DNA of 64,000 nucleotides from Denitrobaculum tricleocarpae. GTDB lineage: Bacteria; Pseudomonadota; Alphaproteobacteria; Kiloniellales; Kiloniellaceae. Shown here piece after piece: positions 52,308 through 60,117 of the stretch. The notes below the pieces were generated by a model. The model was given only the letters and a program-made list of their open reading frames with translations, searched no databases and was not told the DNA's origin. Where the stretch lies: NCBI RefSeq assembly GCF_007004665.1, contig NZ_ML660053.1:62001-126000 (forward strand). The letters run 5' to 3'. The position numbers were made by a program, and so were the translations under genes. Positions within the stretch are counted from its first letter, which is position 1; every line of letters begins with the position of its first letter.

Positions 52308-53204
52308 CTATTCATCGATGGCGGCGATCAGAAAGTCGCGGAAGCGGCTTTCCGCAGGATCAAAGCGGTAGCCATGGCGCCAGGCGATGCCCACGTCCAT
52401 GCTCGGCACAGCATCGCTGATCGGACGACGCTCCACTCGTCCGCCATCGAGCGACCAGGGGCGATAGACCAGATCCGAGAGAATGGTGACGGCGTGGCCG
52501 GTCGCGACCATGCTGCGGACCGCTTCCAGAGAGCCGGTCTCGAACACCACGTTGGGTTCATGCCCGAAGTCCTGCCAATAGCGCCGGCCGGCTTTATCCG
52601 ATTCGTCGACTTTGAAAAAGACATAGGGCTCCGCAGCGACCTCGGCCATGCTCACGGTCTCCTGCCTGATCAGGGGGTGAGTATTGGCGAGCCAGAGCCT
52701 GCGGGGTGACTTTTTCAGGACCTTGCTGTGAAATCGGTCGGGACTGGAGAGATTGGAAACCAGCATAAAGGCAATATCGATCTCTTCGCGCGCCAGCATG
52801 GTTTCCAACTCTTCGCGCGACGCCTCCACCAGATCGAAATCGATCGAAGGATTTCTACGCCGAAACCGCGAGAGGAGCGGAAAGAGAGCGTAGCCAGAGG
52901 CCGTATAGGTCACGCCCAAGCGTATTTTGCCGCTCAGGTCGGGCAGTTTCTGCTGCATCGAAGCAACCGCGTCATCCACGACGAATTCGATGTTCTCGGC
53001 ATGCGTCCTGAAGTTCTGCCCTTCTTGGGTCAGGGATACCCCGCCCGAGCGGCGGGTGAAGAGCGTGACACCCAGTGTCGCCTCGAGATCCTTGATGGCG
53101 AGAGTGACCGCGGACTGAGAGATGCCGAGCTGGGTCGCGGCGGCGGAGACCTTCTCGGTATCGGCGACGGCAATGAAGTAGCGGACCTGGCGGAGACTCA
53201 GCAT
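52308..53204 (-). CDS. LysR-family transcriptional regulator
   Basis: A 298-residue LTTR. The N-terminal winged helix (MLSLRQVRYFIAVADTEKVSAAATQLGISQSAVTLAIKDLE) and the periplasmic-type effector domain (IRLGVTYTASGYALFPLLSRFRRRNPSIDFDLVEASREEL, VTILSDLVYRPW) are complete. It is divergent from a 62-aa gene, and a T-N11-A palindrome lies between them (53255-53271). The ComB gene follows 26 nt downstream and may be cotranscribed with it. Confidence 0.93.
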   Translation of the reverse strand: MLSLRQVRYFIAVADTEKVSAAATQLGISQSAVTLAIKDLEATLGVTLFTRRSGGVSLTQEGQNFRTHAENIEFVVDDAVASMQQKLPDLSGKIRLGVTYTASGYALFPLLSRFRRRNPSIDFDLVEASREELETMLAREEIDIAFMLVSNLSSPDRFHSKVLKKSPRRLWLANTHPLIRQETVSMAEVAAEPYVFFKVDESDKAGRRYWQDFGHEPNVVFETGSLEAVRSMVATGHAVTILSDLVYRPWSLDGGRVERRPISDAVPSMDVGIAWRHGYRFDPAESRFRDFLIAAIDE

Positions 53205-53254
53205 CTGTAGGGCTTACGGGCCTATTATGAGTTTTTCTAAATTTAATATTATAA

Positions 53255-53271
53255 AATTTGAATTTCAAATT
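53255..53271. promoter_or_regulatory. LysR-type operator in a divergent promoter
   Basis: AATTTGAATTTCAAATT, a 17-bp palindrome that contains T-N11-A (T at 53257, A at 53269), the LTTR box form. It lies 50 nt from the LysR start and 67 nt from the start of the divergent small gene. Confidence 0.6.
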
Positions 53272-53337
53272 CCACGGAAAAGCTGACACCCTTTGTTTAC
53301 GTCAATCGGATCCACGGCAAACTCACAGGAGCGACAG

Positions 53338-53526
53338 ATGACAAGTTTGACCATCGATGACCGCATTCTTCCCTCTTCGGGTTTGGATCTTGCGGTCCTG
53401 CGGGACGCCAAACCGGCGGAGCGCGCGGCGATGCAGCGGGAAACTGCCGCTTCGCGCGATGCACAGGCGCAGACGCCTGTCGATCAGACCGGTCAGGGAC
53501 AGTGGCGGGTTCTGCGCTACCTGTAA
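53338..53526 (+). CDS. Unknown 62-residue protein, divergent from LysR
   Basis: A short soluble, mostly polar protein (PAERAAMQRETAASRDAQAQTPVDQTGQGQW) with a hydrophobic start. The ATG has CAGGAG 6 nt upstream, a good ribosome site that makes it likely real; a longer frame from 53293 lacks one. It is opposite the LysR gene with the candidate operator between them, and convergent with the ICL/PEP-mutase gene. No family recognised. Confidence 0.6.
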   Translation: MTSLTIDDRILPSSGLDLAVLRDAKPAERAAMQRETAASRDAQAQTPVDQTGQGQWRVLRYL

Positions 53527-53551
53527 AAACAGTGTGGACTTGGCAGGTTGG

Positions 53552-54382
53552 CTATTGCTCGTATCCGCGGAAGATGTCTTCCAACTGAGCGAAGCCTGCG
53601 GCGTCTTTGGTAAAGGTGAAGGTGCCCTGGTCCAGGATCTCGCGCACGGCTGCGATGACCGCACCGAAGGCAAGGCGGGAAAAAGCCGAACCGACGCTGA
53701 TCCGTCTCACGCCAGCCATAGCAAGGTCTTCTATCCCGAAGGTCGCGCCGGGTAAACCCATGACCACGTTGACGGGCTTGCCGACGGAGGAACAGAGCGA
53801 CCTGATGTCGTCGAGTTTGTTGAGACCTGGTGCATAAAGCACGTCCGCACCGGCTTCTTCGAAAGCCTGCAAGCGCTTGATCGTGTCGTCCAGATCACGG
53901 CGGCCATGCAGAAAGTTCTCGGCGCGGGCGGTCAGGATAAAATCGCCGGGCAGGGCGCGGGCGGCTTCGACGGCGGCCGTGACCCGTTCCACGGTCAGGC
54001 CGAAATCGTAGATCGGCTTGTCGCTGTCGCCGCTGAAGTCTTCGATGGAGCAACCGGCCAGCCCGGTCGCCGCAGCCTGCGGAATGGCCTTGGCGACACC
54101 AGCCGGAGCGTCGGCGAAGCCGTTCTCCATGTCAGCAGAGACCGGCAGGTCCGTTGCCGAGACGATGCTTCTGCAGTGTGCGAGGACGTTCTCCAGGTTG
54201 ATGCGGCCTTCGGGAAGACCGAGCGAGAAGGCCATCCCGGCACTGGTCGTGGCCAGGGCCTTGAAGCCGAGCGATGCCAGCACGCGCGCCGTTCCTGCAT
54301 CCCAGGGATTGGGGATGACGAAGATGCCGTCCTCCTCGTGAAGGGCACGAAACCTGGCGATCTTTTCCGCTTGAGACAGCAT
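53552..54382 (-). CDS. Isocitrate lyase / PEP mutase family protein
   Basis: A 276-residue TIM-barrel enzyme. IPNPWDAGTARVLASLGFKALATTSAGMA binds the substrate end, VSADMENGFAD is the metal-binding strand that in PEP mutase reads D-x-D-x-G-[FY]-G, and AGCSIEDFSGD plus FILTARAENFLHG the next metal ligands. It lacks the KKCGH loop of isocitrate lyase, so C-C bond cleavage of an oxaloacetate- or methylisocitrate-like acid is more likely than classic activity. AAGGGAG lies 7 nt before the ATG. Divergent from the ArsR gene. Confidence 0.86.
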   Translation of the reverse strand: MLSQAEKIARFRALHEEDGIFVIPNPWDAGTARVLASLGFKALATTSAGMAFSLGLPEGRINLENVLAHCRSIVSATDLPVSADMENGFADAPAGVAKAIPQAAATGLAGCSIEDFSGDSDKPIYDFGLTVERVTAAVEAARALPGDFILTARAENFLHGRRDLDDTIKRLQAFEEAGADVLYAPGLNKLDDIRSLCSSVGKPVNVVMGLPGATFGIEDLAMAGVRRISVGSAFSRLAFGAVIAAVREILDQGTFTFTKDAAGFAQLEDIFRGYEQ

Positions 54383-54406
54383 CACAGACTCCCTTTTACG
54401 TTCATA

Positions 54407-54460
54407 GTTCGATGATAGTTGATCAATGTATTGAGTCAACAGGCATTGTTCGATATACAT
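54407..54460. promoter_or_regulatory. Candidate ArsR operator region
   Basis: In the 142-bp gap between the ICL/PEP-mutase gene (minus) and the ArsR gene (plus), TTCGATGATA is repeated as TTCGATATA about 40 nt on. An imperfect inverted repeat GTTGATCAA/TTGAGTCAAC sits between them (54418-54440). Position and symmetry suit a dimeric ArsR regulator controlling both genes; no direct proof. Confidence 0.4.
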
Positions 54461-54524
54461 GAGCGTGTAACTGCACCAAGGCATCTGTCTTGGCAAGAGA
54501 GTACTATTCGGTCAAGGTCGAACA

Positions 54525-55289
54525 ATGCCTGCAAAGCCCGCAACAGCTACACACTTTGACGTCTCCAAGATCGGCAAACTCCTCGGAGATTCCTCAAGGG
54601 TCGAGATGATCTCGTCTCTGATAGACGGACGGTCCCTGACGGCGCGGGAGCTCGCGCATGGGGCCGGTATCTCGGCTTCCACCGCGAGCTTTCATCTGGC
54701 CAAGCTCGTTGATGCCGGGTTGCTGATGGTCCTGAGCCAGGGACGTCATCACTTTTACCGGGTGGCCTCACCTGAAGTGGGGGCTGCCATACAGGCGCTG
54801 CTGAGACTTGCGCCCAGCGGAAAAGCAGAGCCGGCGGCCCGGCGCAAAACGCAAGTCTGTTTCGCGCGCACCTGCTACGGCCATCTCGCCGGGGTGCTGG
54901 GCCTTGCCGTCGCGGAAGCGCTACAGGCTAAGGGCTTGATCGAAGCGTGCGGCGAGGAAGATTTTCTTCTAACCCGAAAGGGCGAACGCTTTTTCAAGAA
55001 ACTCGAAATAGACCTCGATGGTCTCCACGCAGGCCGGCGGCTCTTTGCCAGACAGTGCCTGGATTGGAGTGAACGGAAGCCTCATCTCGGCGGTGCGCTG
55101 GGCCAAGCCTTTACCGAAAGCCTGATAAAGCGAAAATGGTTGCGCAAGAAAACGGGTAGCCGGGAGATTCATGTGACCAAGGACGGGCAGGCGGCTCTGC
55201 GCAAACTGCTCGGCATCAGGACCGAGGCGCTGTCATCCGCTTTCTTCACTGCGGACCCGGCCAAGAATGCAACTAAGAGGAGGGAGTGA
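54525..55289 (+). CDS. ArsR-family transcriptional regulator
   Basis: A 254-residue regulator. The N-terminal winged helix (residues about 10-95) has KIGKLLGDSSRVEMISSLIDGRSLTARELAHGAGISASTASFHLAKLVDAGLLMVLSQGRHHFYRV. A C-terminal domain of about 150 residues (CYGHLAGVLGLAVAEALQ, LDWSERKPHLGGALGQAF) is found in the longer ArsR proteins. No cysteine metal site of the classic type is visible. The RidA gene starts 1 nt after its stop (TGATATG) and is cotranscribed. Confidence 0.88.
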   Translation: MPAKPATATHFDVSKIGKLLGDSSRVEMISSLIDGRSLTARELAHGAGISASTASFHLAKLVDAGLLMVLSQGRHHFYRVASPEVGAAIQALLRLAPSGKAEPAARRKTQVCFARTCYGHLAGVLGLAVAEALQAKGLIEACGEEDFLLTRKGERFFKKLEIDLDGLHAGRRLFARQCLDWSERKPHLGGALGQAFTESLIKRKWLRKKTGSREIHVTKDGQAALRKLLGIRTEALSSAFFTADPAKNATKRRE

Positions 55290-55290
55290 T

Positions 55291-55710
55291 ATGGCGCAGG
55301 GATTCAACCCGCCGGGAACCTGGCAGCCACGGGAGCGTGGTTTCAGCATGGGCGTGGTCCAGCATCCTGGCCATTTCATTCACTTCACCGGACAGGTGGC
55401 CTGGAACGAGGCTGAAGAGATCGTCGGTCTCGGTGATGTGGCGGAACAGACCCGGCAGTGCTTCCGGAATATCGAAGCGGTGTTGGGAGCGGTCGGCGGT
55501 CGTCTGGAGGATATCGTCTCCGTGACCACCTACTTCACCGACCGGTCACAATTGCCGGAGATTCAGGAAGTCCGGACGGCTTATTTCGATCCGCAAACAG
55601 CACCTGCAAGCACGTCGGTGATGGTGGCCGGGCTGGGGCATCCTGACTTTCTGGTCGAGCTGGCGCCCATTGCGGTTATCCCCCCGGAGCGTTTCAAACC
55701 GGTGGATTAG
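55291..55710 (+). CDS. RidA-family protein
   Basis: A 139-residue protein of the YjgF/YER057c/UK114 fold. HFTGQVAWN, VAEQTRQCFRNIEAVLGAVGGRLEDIVSVTTYFTDR and PASTSVMVAGLGHPDFLVELAPIAVI match the family. RidA proper deaminates reactive enamines made by PLP enzymes; the Arg that binds the carboxylate in RidA (R-x-x-x-E near the end) appears replaced, so it may be a RidA subgroup member with another substrate. GAGGAGGGAG precedes the ATG. It overlaps closely with the ArsR stop. Confidence 0.87.
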   Translation: MAQGFNPPGTWQPRERGFSMGVVQHPGHFIHFTGQVAWNEAEEIVGLGDVAEQTRQCFRNIEAVLGAVGGRLEDIVSVTTYFTDRSQLPEIQEVRTAYFDPQTAPASTSVMVAGLGHPDFLVELAPIAVIPPERFKPVD

Positions 55711-55718
55711 CCTTTGAT

Positions 55719-56930
55719 CTATTCGGCGGCTGCTGCGGTTTCAGGCGACGTGCGCCGCCATGACGGCAGCATCGCGGCGCTCACCAGGACGATCGCGGCG
55801 GAGACCGCAAGGAAGAGGTACTGACTGTCGAATCCGTATCCCAGGCTGTGCAGGCCGGCGATCAAAGGAACGATGGCCGAACTCATGCCAAGCGAGAAGA
55901 CGTATTGCACGGCAAAGGCGCGCGAGCGCCAGGCTTGCGGAACATAGCGCCCCATCAGCCAACCTGTGACCGGCAACTCGGCGAACATCAACAATACCAG
56001 GAATAGCGCGGCAGGCACGACCAGTAAGCCCGAGGTCGTCGAGACAAGCGTCAGGGCGGCAACCTGAAAGACGAGAAGCGATAGCAGGATGGGTTTCGCG
56101 CCAAAACGGTCGAGCAGATCGCCGACGGGCAATTGGGCAAAGGCCGCGACTGCGAAGACCAGGGCCGTGTAGCTGCCGATGACGGAGAGGTCGCTTGTGA
56201 TGTCGGCCAGACGTTCCTCGAAGAGTTTCGGCAATGAAATGCTGACGCCGTTAAAGACGGCGCCGCCGAACAGCGCGGCGACCAGAATGACCGCGAAGAC
56301 TCTGATTTGTGTGTTGCGCGTTGCCGGAACCACCGGCTGGGTGACTTTCTCCGGGTTCTTTTGTCCGCCCGCGGCAGCCCGGCGGGTCATGGACAAATAG
56401 GCGACGCCAACCCCGATGGAGATCAGACCGGGCAAAAGGAATGCGCTGCGCCAGCCGAAAGCTTCGGCCAGAAACCCGGTCAAAAGCGTGGCGCCCGCGA
56501 GCCCCATGTTGCCGTATACGCCATTGACCGCGAGCGCCCTGCCGGGCCTGTCCGACATCTGGGTCACCATGGAGAGGCCGACCGGGTGATAGATCGAAGC
56601 AAAGAGGCCCATCGCGGCAAAGCTGATCATCAGAAGCAGGGGGCCATTCGAGAGGGCAGCCAGCACGCTCGAGGCACCACAGCCGATGAAGAGCATCGCG
56701 ACCAGCCATTCCCGGCGCCAGCGGTCGCCGAGCCAGCCGGCGGGCAGAGTCCCAAGTGCGAAGGCCACGTAGATCGGTGTGCCGAGCGCAAGCGCCGCGC
56801 CGTAATCGAGCTGCCAGTCGCGCTCGATCGCGATCACGGCTGTCGGAAAGATCAGCAAAAAGAAGTGATCGAAAAAGTGTCCCAGGTTGAGAAAATTAAG
56901 GGTGGTCTTGGGACTCATACGGCTTTCCAT
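55719..56930 (-). CDS. MFS transporter
   Basis: A 403-residue twelve-helix major facilitator. TLNFLNLGHFFDHFFLLIFPTAVIAI is the first helix, LPAGWLGDRWRREWLVAM is the loop 2-3 motif and NGVYGNMGLAGATLLTGFLAEAFGWRSAFLLPGLISIGV the helix 5 region. It resembles carriers for organic acids or drug-type compounds. It is divergent from an AraC-type regulator, a common local control arrangement. Start ATG at 56930; the second Met four codons later is also possible. Confidence 0.9.
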   Translation of the reverse strand: MESRMSPKTTLNFLNLGHFFDHFFLLIFPTAVIAIERDWQLDYGAALALGTPIYVAFALGTLPAGWLGDRWRREWLVAMLFIGCGASSVLAALSNGPLLLMISFAAMGLFASIYHPVGLSMVTQMSDRPGRALAVNGVYGNMGLAGATLLTGFLAEAFGWRSAFLLPGLISIGVGVAYLSMTRRAAAGGQKNPEKVTQPVVPATRNTQIRVFAVILVAALFGGAVFNGVSISLPKLFEERLADITSDLSVIGSYTALVFAVAAFAQLPVGDLLDRFGAKPILLSLLVFQVAALTLVSTTSGLLVVPAALFLVLLMFAELPVTGWLMGRYVPQAWRSRAFAVQYVFSLGMSSAIVPLIAGLHSLGYGFDSQYLFLAVSAAIVLVSAAMLPSWRRTSPETAAAAE

Positions 56931-57035
56931 CTGTACACGCGATTGTCTGCAGGCTTGAGAATAAGCAGAGATGAAAAAGCATTCTATCCATGGTATGCCA
57001 ATATTTATCGCTTAAATGACAAAACGAGTTGTCTT

Positions 57036-57806
57036 TTGCAGTTTTCAGGTCTCGCCAGCAGCTACGATAAGGGAACCAGGATCGAGCCGCACCGGCATGT
57101 CGGTCATCAGATCGTACATGCCCGTTCGGGCGTGATGCGGGTGACGACGTCCGACGGCAGTTGGGTTTTGCCCCCTGGCCGCGCCCTTTGGGTGCCGGCG
57201 GGCTGTACACACGAAATCCTGTGCCGTGATGCGGTCGAGATGCGCACCGTCTATCTGGCGCCCACACCTAACGCCACGCCATCAGGCTATGCGCGTGCTT
57301 CTGCGGCGGTCCCTTTGACGCTACCGGGGACGCTGCCTGAAAACTGCGTTGTCTGGCGCTTATCCGCCCTGATGCGGGAGGTGATCCTGCGCATTGCATC
57401 CGAACATGACGAGCGCCTGGACGAGCATCTTCTTGCTTTGCTCCTGGCCGAGATTAAGGTGATGGATGCCTTGCCGCTTTATCTTCCCGAACCTGCGGAT
57501 CCGAAGATCAAGGTCATCACGAGCACACTGTTCTCAGCACCGGCTGACGATCGCACTCTGGAGGATTGGGCGGCTGAATTGAACCTTTCGCCGCGCACCT
57601 TGATCCGGCGGTTTCAAGCCGAGACCGGCATGACCTTTCGCCAATGGCGGCGGCAGGCCCGGTTGCTGGTGGCTCTGGAACGCCTGGCCGCGAAGGAACC
57701 GGTTACCTCGGTAGCCTACGATGTCGGATATGACGGGTTGAGCGCGTTCATCGAAGCCTTTCGCGAAGCCTTTGGCGTCACGCCGGGGCAGTACTTCCGG
57801 GATTGA
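57036..57806 (+). CDS. AraC-family regulator with N-terminal cupin
   Basis: About 256 residues. The N-terminal cupin domain (EPHRHVGHQIVHARSGVMRVTTSDGSWVLPPGRALWVPAGCTHEI) senses a small ligand and the C-terminal double HTH (LEDWAAELNLSPRTLIRRFQAETGMTFRQWRRQARLL and VTSVAYDVGYDGLSAFIEAFREAFGVTPGQYFR) binds DNA. The frame is open leftwards into the MFS gene, and only TTG codons are available: 57036 is my choice, 56955 or 56943 are possible. It is divergent from the MFS gene and probably controls it. Confidence 0.85.
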   Translation: MQFSGLASSYDKGTRIEPHRHVGHQIVHARSGVMRVTTSDGSWVLPPGRALWVPAGCTHEILCRDAVEMRTVYLAPTPNATPSGYARASAAVPLTLPGTLPENCVVWRLSALMREVILRIASEHDERLDEHLLALLLAEIKVMDALPLYLPEPADPKIKVITSTLFSAPADDRTLEDWAAELNLSPRTLIRRFQAETGMTFRQWRRQARLLVALERLAAKEPVTSVAYDVGYDGLSAFIEAFREAFGVTPGQYFRD

Positions 57807-57883
57807 GCCGCAAGCCCATCTGAGCTGTTTGCTTATCGCGTTGTTTCTCAGGTAGCCTTAGACAAAACCGGAGTCGTCGTGAA

Positions 57884-58414
57884 ATGACCAGAGTGGCAGT
57901 AATCGGAAATGCGGGTGGCGGCAAGTCTACGCTTTGCCGGGCGATAAGCGATGCGTTGGGCCTGCCGTACCATTCCATCGACAAGATCCAGTGGCTGCCC
58001 GGTTGGGAGATGATGCCTGAAGCTGAGTTTCACATCAGACATGAAAGCCTGATTGCTGGGGAGCGCTGGATCATTGACGGCTTCGGGCCCTGGCAGGATA
58101 TCGAGCGTCGCTTCGATGCCGCCGATACGATCGTCTTTATCGACCTGCCTCTCTGGCGGCACCTGCTTTGGGCGACGAAACGGCAAATCCGGTCAGTGTT
58201 TTTGGGCAGAACCGATGGTCCAGAAGGCTGTCCGATGTGGCAGGTGACCTTTAAGCTCTATCGGATGATGTGGTGGCTGCATCGTAAGGTCCGTCCGAAA
58301 CTGATCGCGGCAATGGATGCATATCGCGCTGATCGGGATATCATCCACCTTCGGTCGCCGCGCGACATCGAAGGCTTCCGCAAGGCTTGTCTGAAGCTGC
58401 AGCCTCACCACTAG
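57884..58414 (+). CDS. P-loop NTPase, adenylate-kinase-like (FlaR/topology-modulation type)
   Basis: A 176-residue protein. Walker A VIGNAGGGKSTL is at residues 6-17, followed by LGLPYHSIDKIQWLPGWEMM (the FlaR-type substrate-binding loop), RWIIDGFGPW and DTIVFIDLPLWRHL (Walker B-like). It resembles small nucleotide-type kinases annotated as DNA topology modulation proteins, though their substrate is unknown. Monocistronic after the AraC gene. Confidence 0.82.
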   Translation: MTRVAVIGNAGGGKSTLCRAISDALGLPYHSIDKIQWLPGWEMMPEAEFHIRHESLIAGERWIIDGFGPWQDIERRFDAADTIVFIDLPLWRHLLWATKRQIRSVFLGRTDGPEGCPMWQVTFKLYRMMWWLHRKVRPKLIAAMDAYRADRDIIHLRSPRDIEGFRKACLKLQPHH

Positions 58415-58421
58415 ACGAATT

Positions 58422-58925
58422 TCAGCTGTAGACTGCCACGATCCAGATAGTCCGGATGTCGTTCTGATCCTCCGACAGGGGCATCTCTATGGCTTCGAAA
58501 GACTGGAAGTGCTTTTGAGCAAAGTCGGATTTTCCGTAACAGCGGATTGGCCGTCTGTAAGTCTGGATCAGTTCGACGCCCCGTTTGAAGGACTGGAGCG
58601 TGCTGTCTACATAAAGCTGGTCCCAATACTTGCCGGTCGAATCACGTCCAAGCGCACTGGTGATGTGGGTCCCGATCAGTCGCCAGCGGTAGCGTATCGG
58701 TGGTCCTGGCTCAATGTCGAGAAGCTGCATGTGCGGCAGCATCGCCGCTGGAACTTGAACCGGATCCAGATCGCCGCGGGAAGGCAGCTCACGCTCTCCG
58801 CGGAGCTTTTGCCACAGTGAGTAAGCGTCTTTGAGAAGGTCGTGTTCGAAGTTCAGATCGGGATCGTATTGCAGCGGACTCCAATCGTCCGATATCCGCG
58901 CGCCAGGATGCTGAACAGAATCCAT
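58422..58925 (-). CDS. PAS_5-domain protein
   Basis: A 167-residue single-domain protein. LWQKLRGERELPSRGDLDPVQVPAAMLPHMQLLDIEPGPPIRYRWRLIGTHITSALGRDSTGKYW is the PAS_5 signature seen in many Rhodospirillales. No output domain is attached, so it probably senses and acts through a partner. Use the ATG at 58925, not the TTG before it. It lies just after the convergent P-loop gene (7 nt between stops). Confidence 0.85.
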   Translation of the reverse strand: MDSVQHPGARISDDWSPLQYDPDLNFEHDLLKDAYSLWQKLRGERELPSRGDLDPVQVPAAMLPHMQLLDIEPGPPIRYRWRLIGTHITSALGRDSTGKYWDQLYVDSTLQSFKRGVELIQTYRRPIRCYGKSDFAQKHFQSFEAIEMPLSEDQNDIRTIWIVAVYS

Positions 58926-59414
58926 CAATTCAAAACTCTCAGATTGCCTTGGCGCATTATTTCGTAAAGCCGATCTTCAGCTCGCCTTACTTCGAAACGC
59001 AGATCTATCCCGACATTTTCTATAACGTCTGTTATTTAACAAGTGATTATTGAATTATGTTTGCCTTGCCCGTGCTGGACGAGTGATTTCGAATAAATGC
59101 ACTCAAGCCTGTGGCGCTTGTCGTTCTTTTGTGCTGTCGGGATCAGAGCAGCCCGGGTGACCGGGAGTCCGCGCAAATTCGACCCAAGCCGGGTTTGAGA
59201 AGGGGCGAGCGGGGCAAGACAAACGGTCACTCCGTCTGAGACTTGTATAACACTGCACAAAAGCAGGATCACGACCGGCGGGCTCCGCCCTTCGCAATCC
59301 TGCTAAGTGGGATACGGTCGTTCGCGCCGGGGATCGGGGGCAGCGGGGCGCGCGACGACAATTCTCTTCGAACCGGTTCTGATGCCGGCATGGCTTTGAA
59401 CGCTCCGCTTTTCA
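58926..59414. other. Gene-free region upstream of the PAS_5 gene
   Basis: 489 bases without a supported gene. Short frames here have no ribosome site or recognisable protein. A GGGCTCC-type hairpin (GGCGGGCTCCGCCC near 59278) is the only structure. It could hold the end of a decayed gene, but I see no alignment to any family. Confidence 0.5.
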
Positions 59415-60020
59415 TCAGGCCGCCTGGTTGACGTCGGCGCTGTAGGGGGGTGACGGGAAGTACTCGACGTAAGCCTGGACTTCGCGTGCGAAGGCGGGGG
59501 AGGTCAACTGGCCCAGGAGCCAAAGTGTCATATCGATCCCCGCCGAGACGCCCGCCGATGTGACCAGGTTTCCATCCTGCACATAGCGGACGTCATCCAG
59601 TACGTCCGCCGCGCGGCCTGCGGCCCGCAATTCTGGTATCGCATCGTGAAAGGTCGTGATCCGTTTGCCGTCGATCAATCCGGCAGCCTGCAGAATACGG
59701 GCGCCCGTGCACACCGACGTGACCCATTTCGCGCCCGCCGCCTGTTTCTGGATCCAGGCGATCATCTCGCCGTTTTCAGCGGCCAGTCTGCTGCCGTTGC
59801 CGCCCGGAACCAGCATTACGTCAAGCTGAGGTGCATCGGCACAAAGCGCATGGGCCACGACCTTCATGCGCTTGTTACATGTGACCTCAAGTTGGTCCAG
59901 TGCGTAGGTCTTGACCTGGATGTCCTCGGGACGGCGATCTTCGGCGGCGGCCAGGATCTCGTAGGGACCAACAAAATCGAGTTCCTCGACCCGATCAAAA
60001 AGTAGGATTCCAATCTGCAT
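59415..60020 (-). CDS. DJ-1/PfpI family protein
   Basis: A 201-residue protein. IGILLFDRVEELDFVGPYEILAAA starts the fold, VMLVPGGNGSRL and WVTSVCTGARILQAAGLIDGKRITTFHDAIPELR hold the nucleophilic Cys in the elbow, and NLVTSAGVSAGIDMTLWLL completes it. Members are isocyanide hydratases, deglycases or chaperones; Ser/Thr next to the Cys suits the isocyanide-hydratase-like group. It is divergent from the GlxA-type regulator at 60118, which carries the same fold. Confidence 0.87.
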   Translation of the reverse strand: MQIGILLFDRVEELDFVGPYEILAAAEDRRPEDIQVKTYALDQLEVTCNKRMKVVAHALCADAPQLDVMLVPGGNGSRLAAENGEMIAWIQKQAAGAKWVTSVCTGARILQAAGLIDGKRITTFHDAIPELRAAGRAADVLDDVRYVQDGNLVTSAGVSAGIDMTLWLLGQLTSPAFAREVQAYVEYFPSPPYSADVNQAA

Positions 60021-60037
60021 AGCGACTCTCTCTTGTT

Positions 60038-60055
60038 AATTCAGTGTTCTGAATT
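60038..60055. promoter_or_regulatory. Candidate operator between PfpI and GlxA-type genes
   Basis: Perfect inverted repeat AATTCAG-TGTT-CTGAATT in the 97-bp divergent gap, 18 nt from the PfpI start. A dimeric AraC-type binding site for the regulator is plausible. Confidence 0.4.
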
Positions 60056-60117
60056 CGAAATTTAACATGTGTATTTGTTTGACTTAGAGAGCATAATGCG
60101 GCTTTGTTTTGACCGAT

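Noticed and set aside
56307-57035. Upstream extension of the AraC frame
   Set aside because: It is antisense to the MFS gene; the cupin-AraC family starts close to 57036.
59036-59272. Minus-strand frame MILLLCSVIQVSDG
   Set aside because: No ribosome site, unusual composition and no family.
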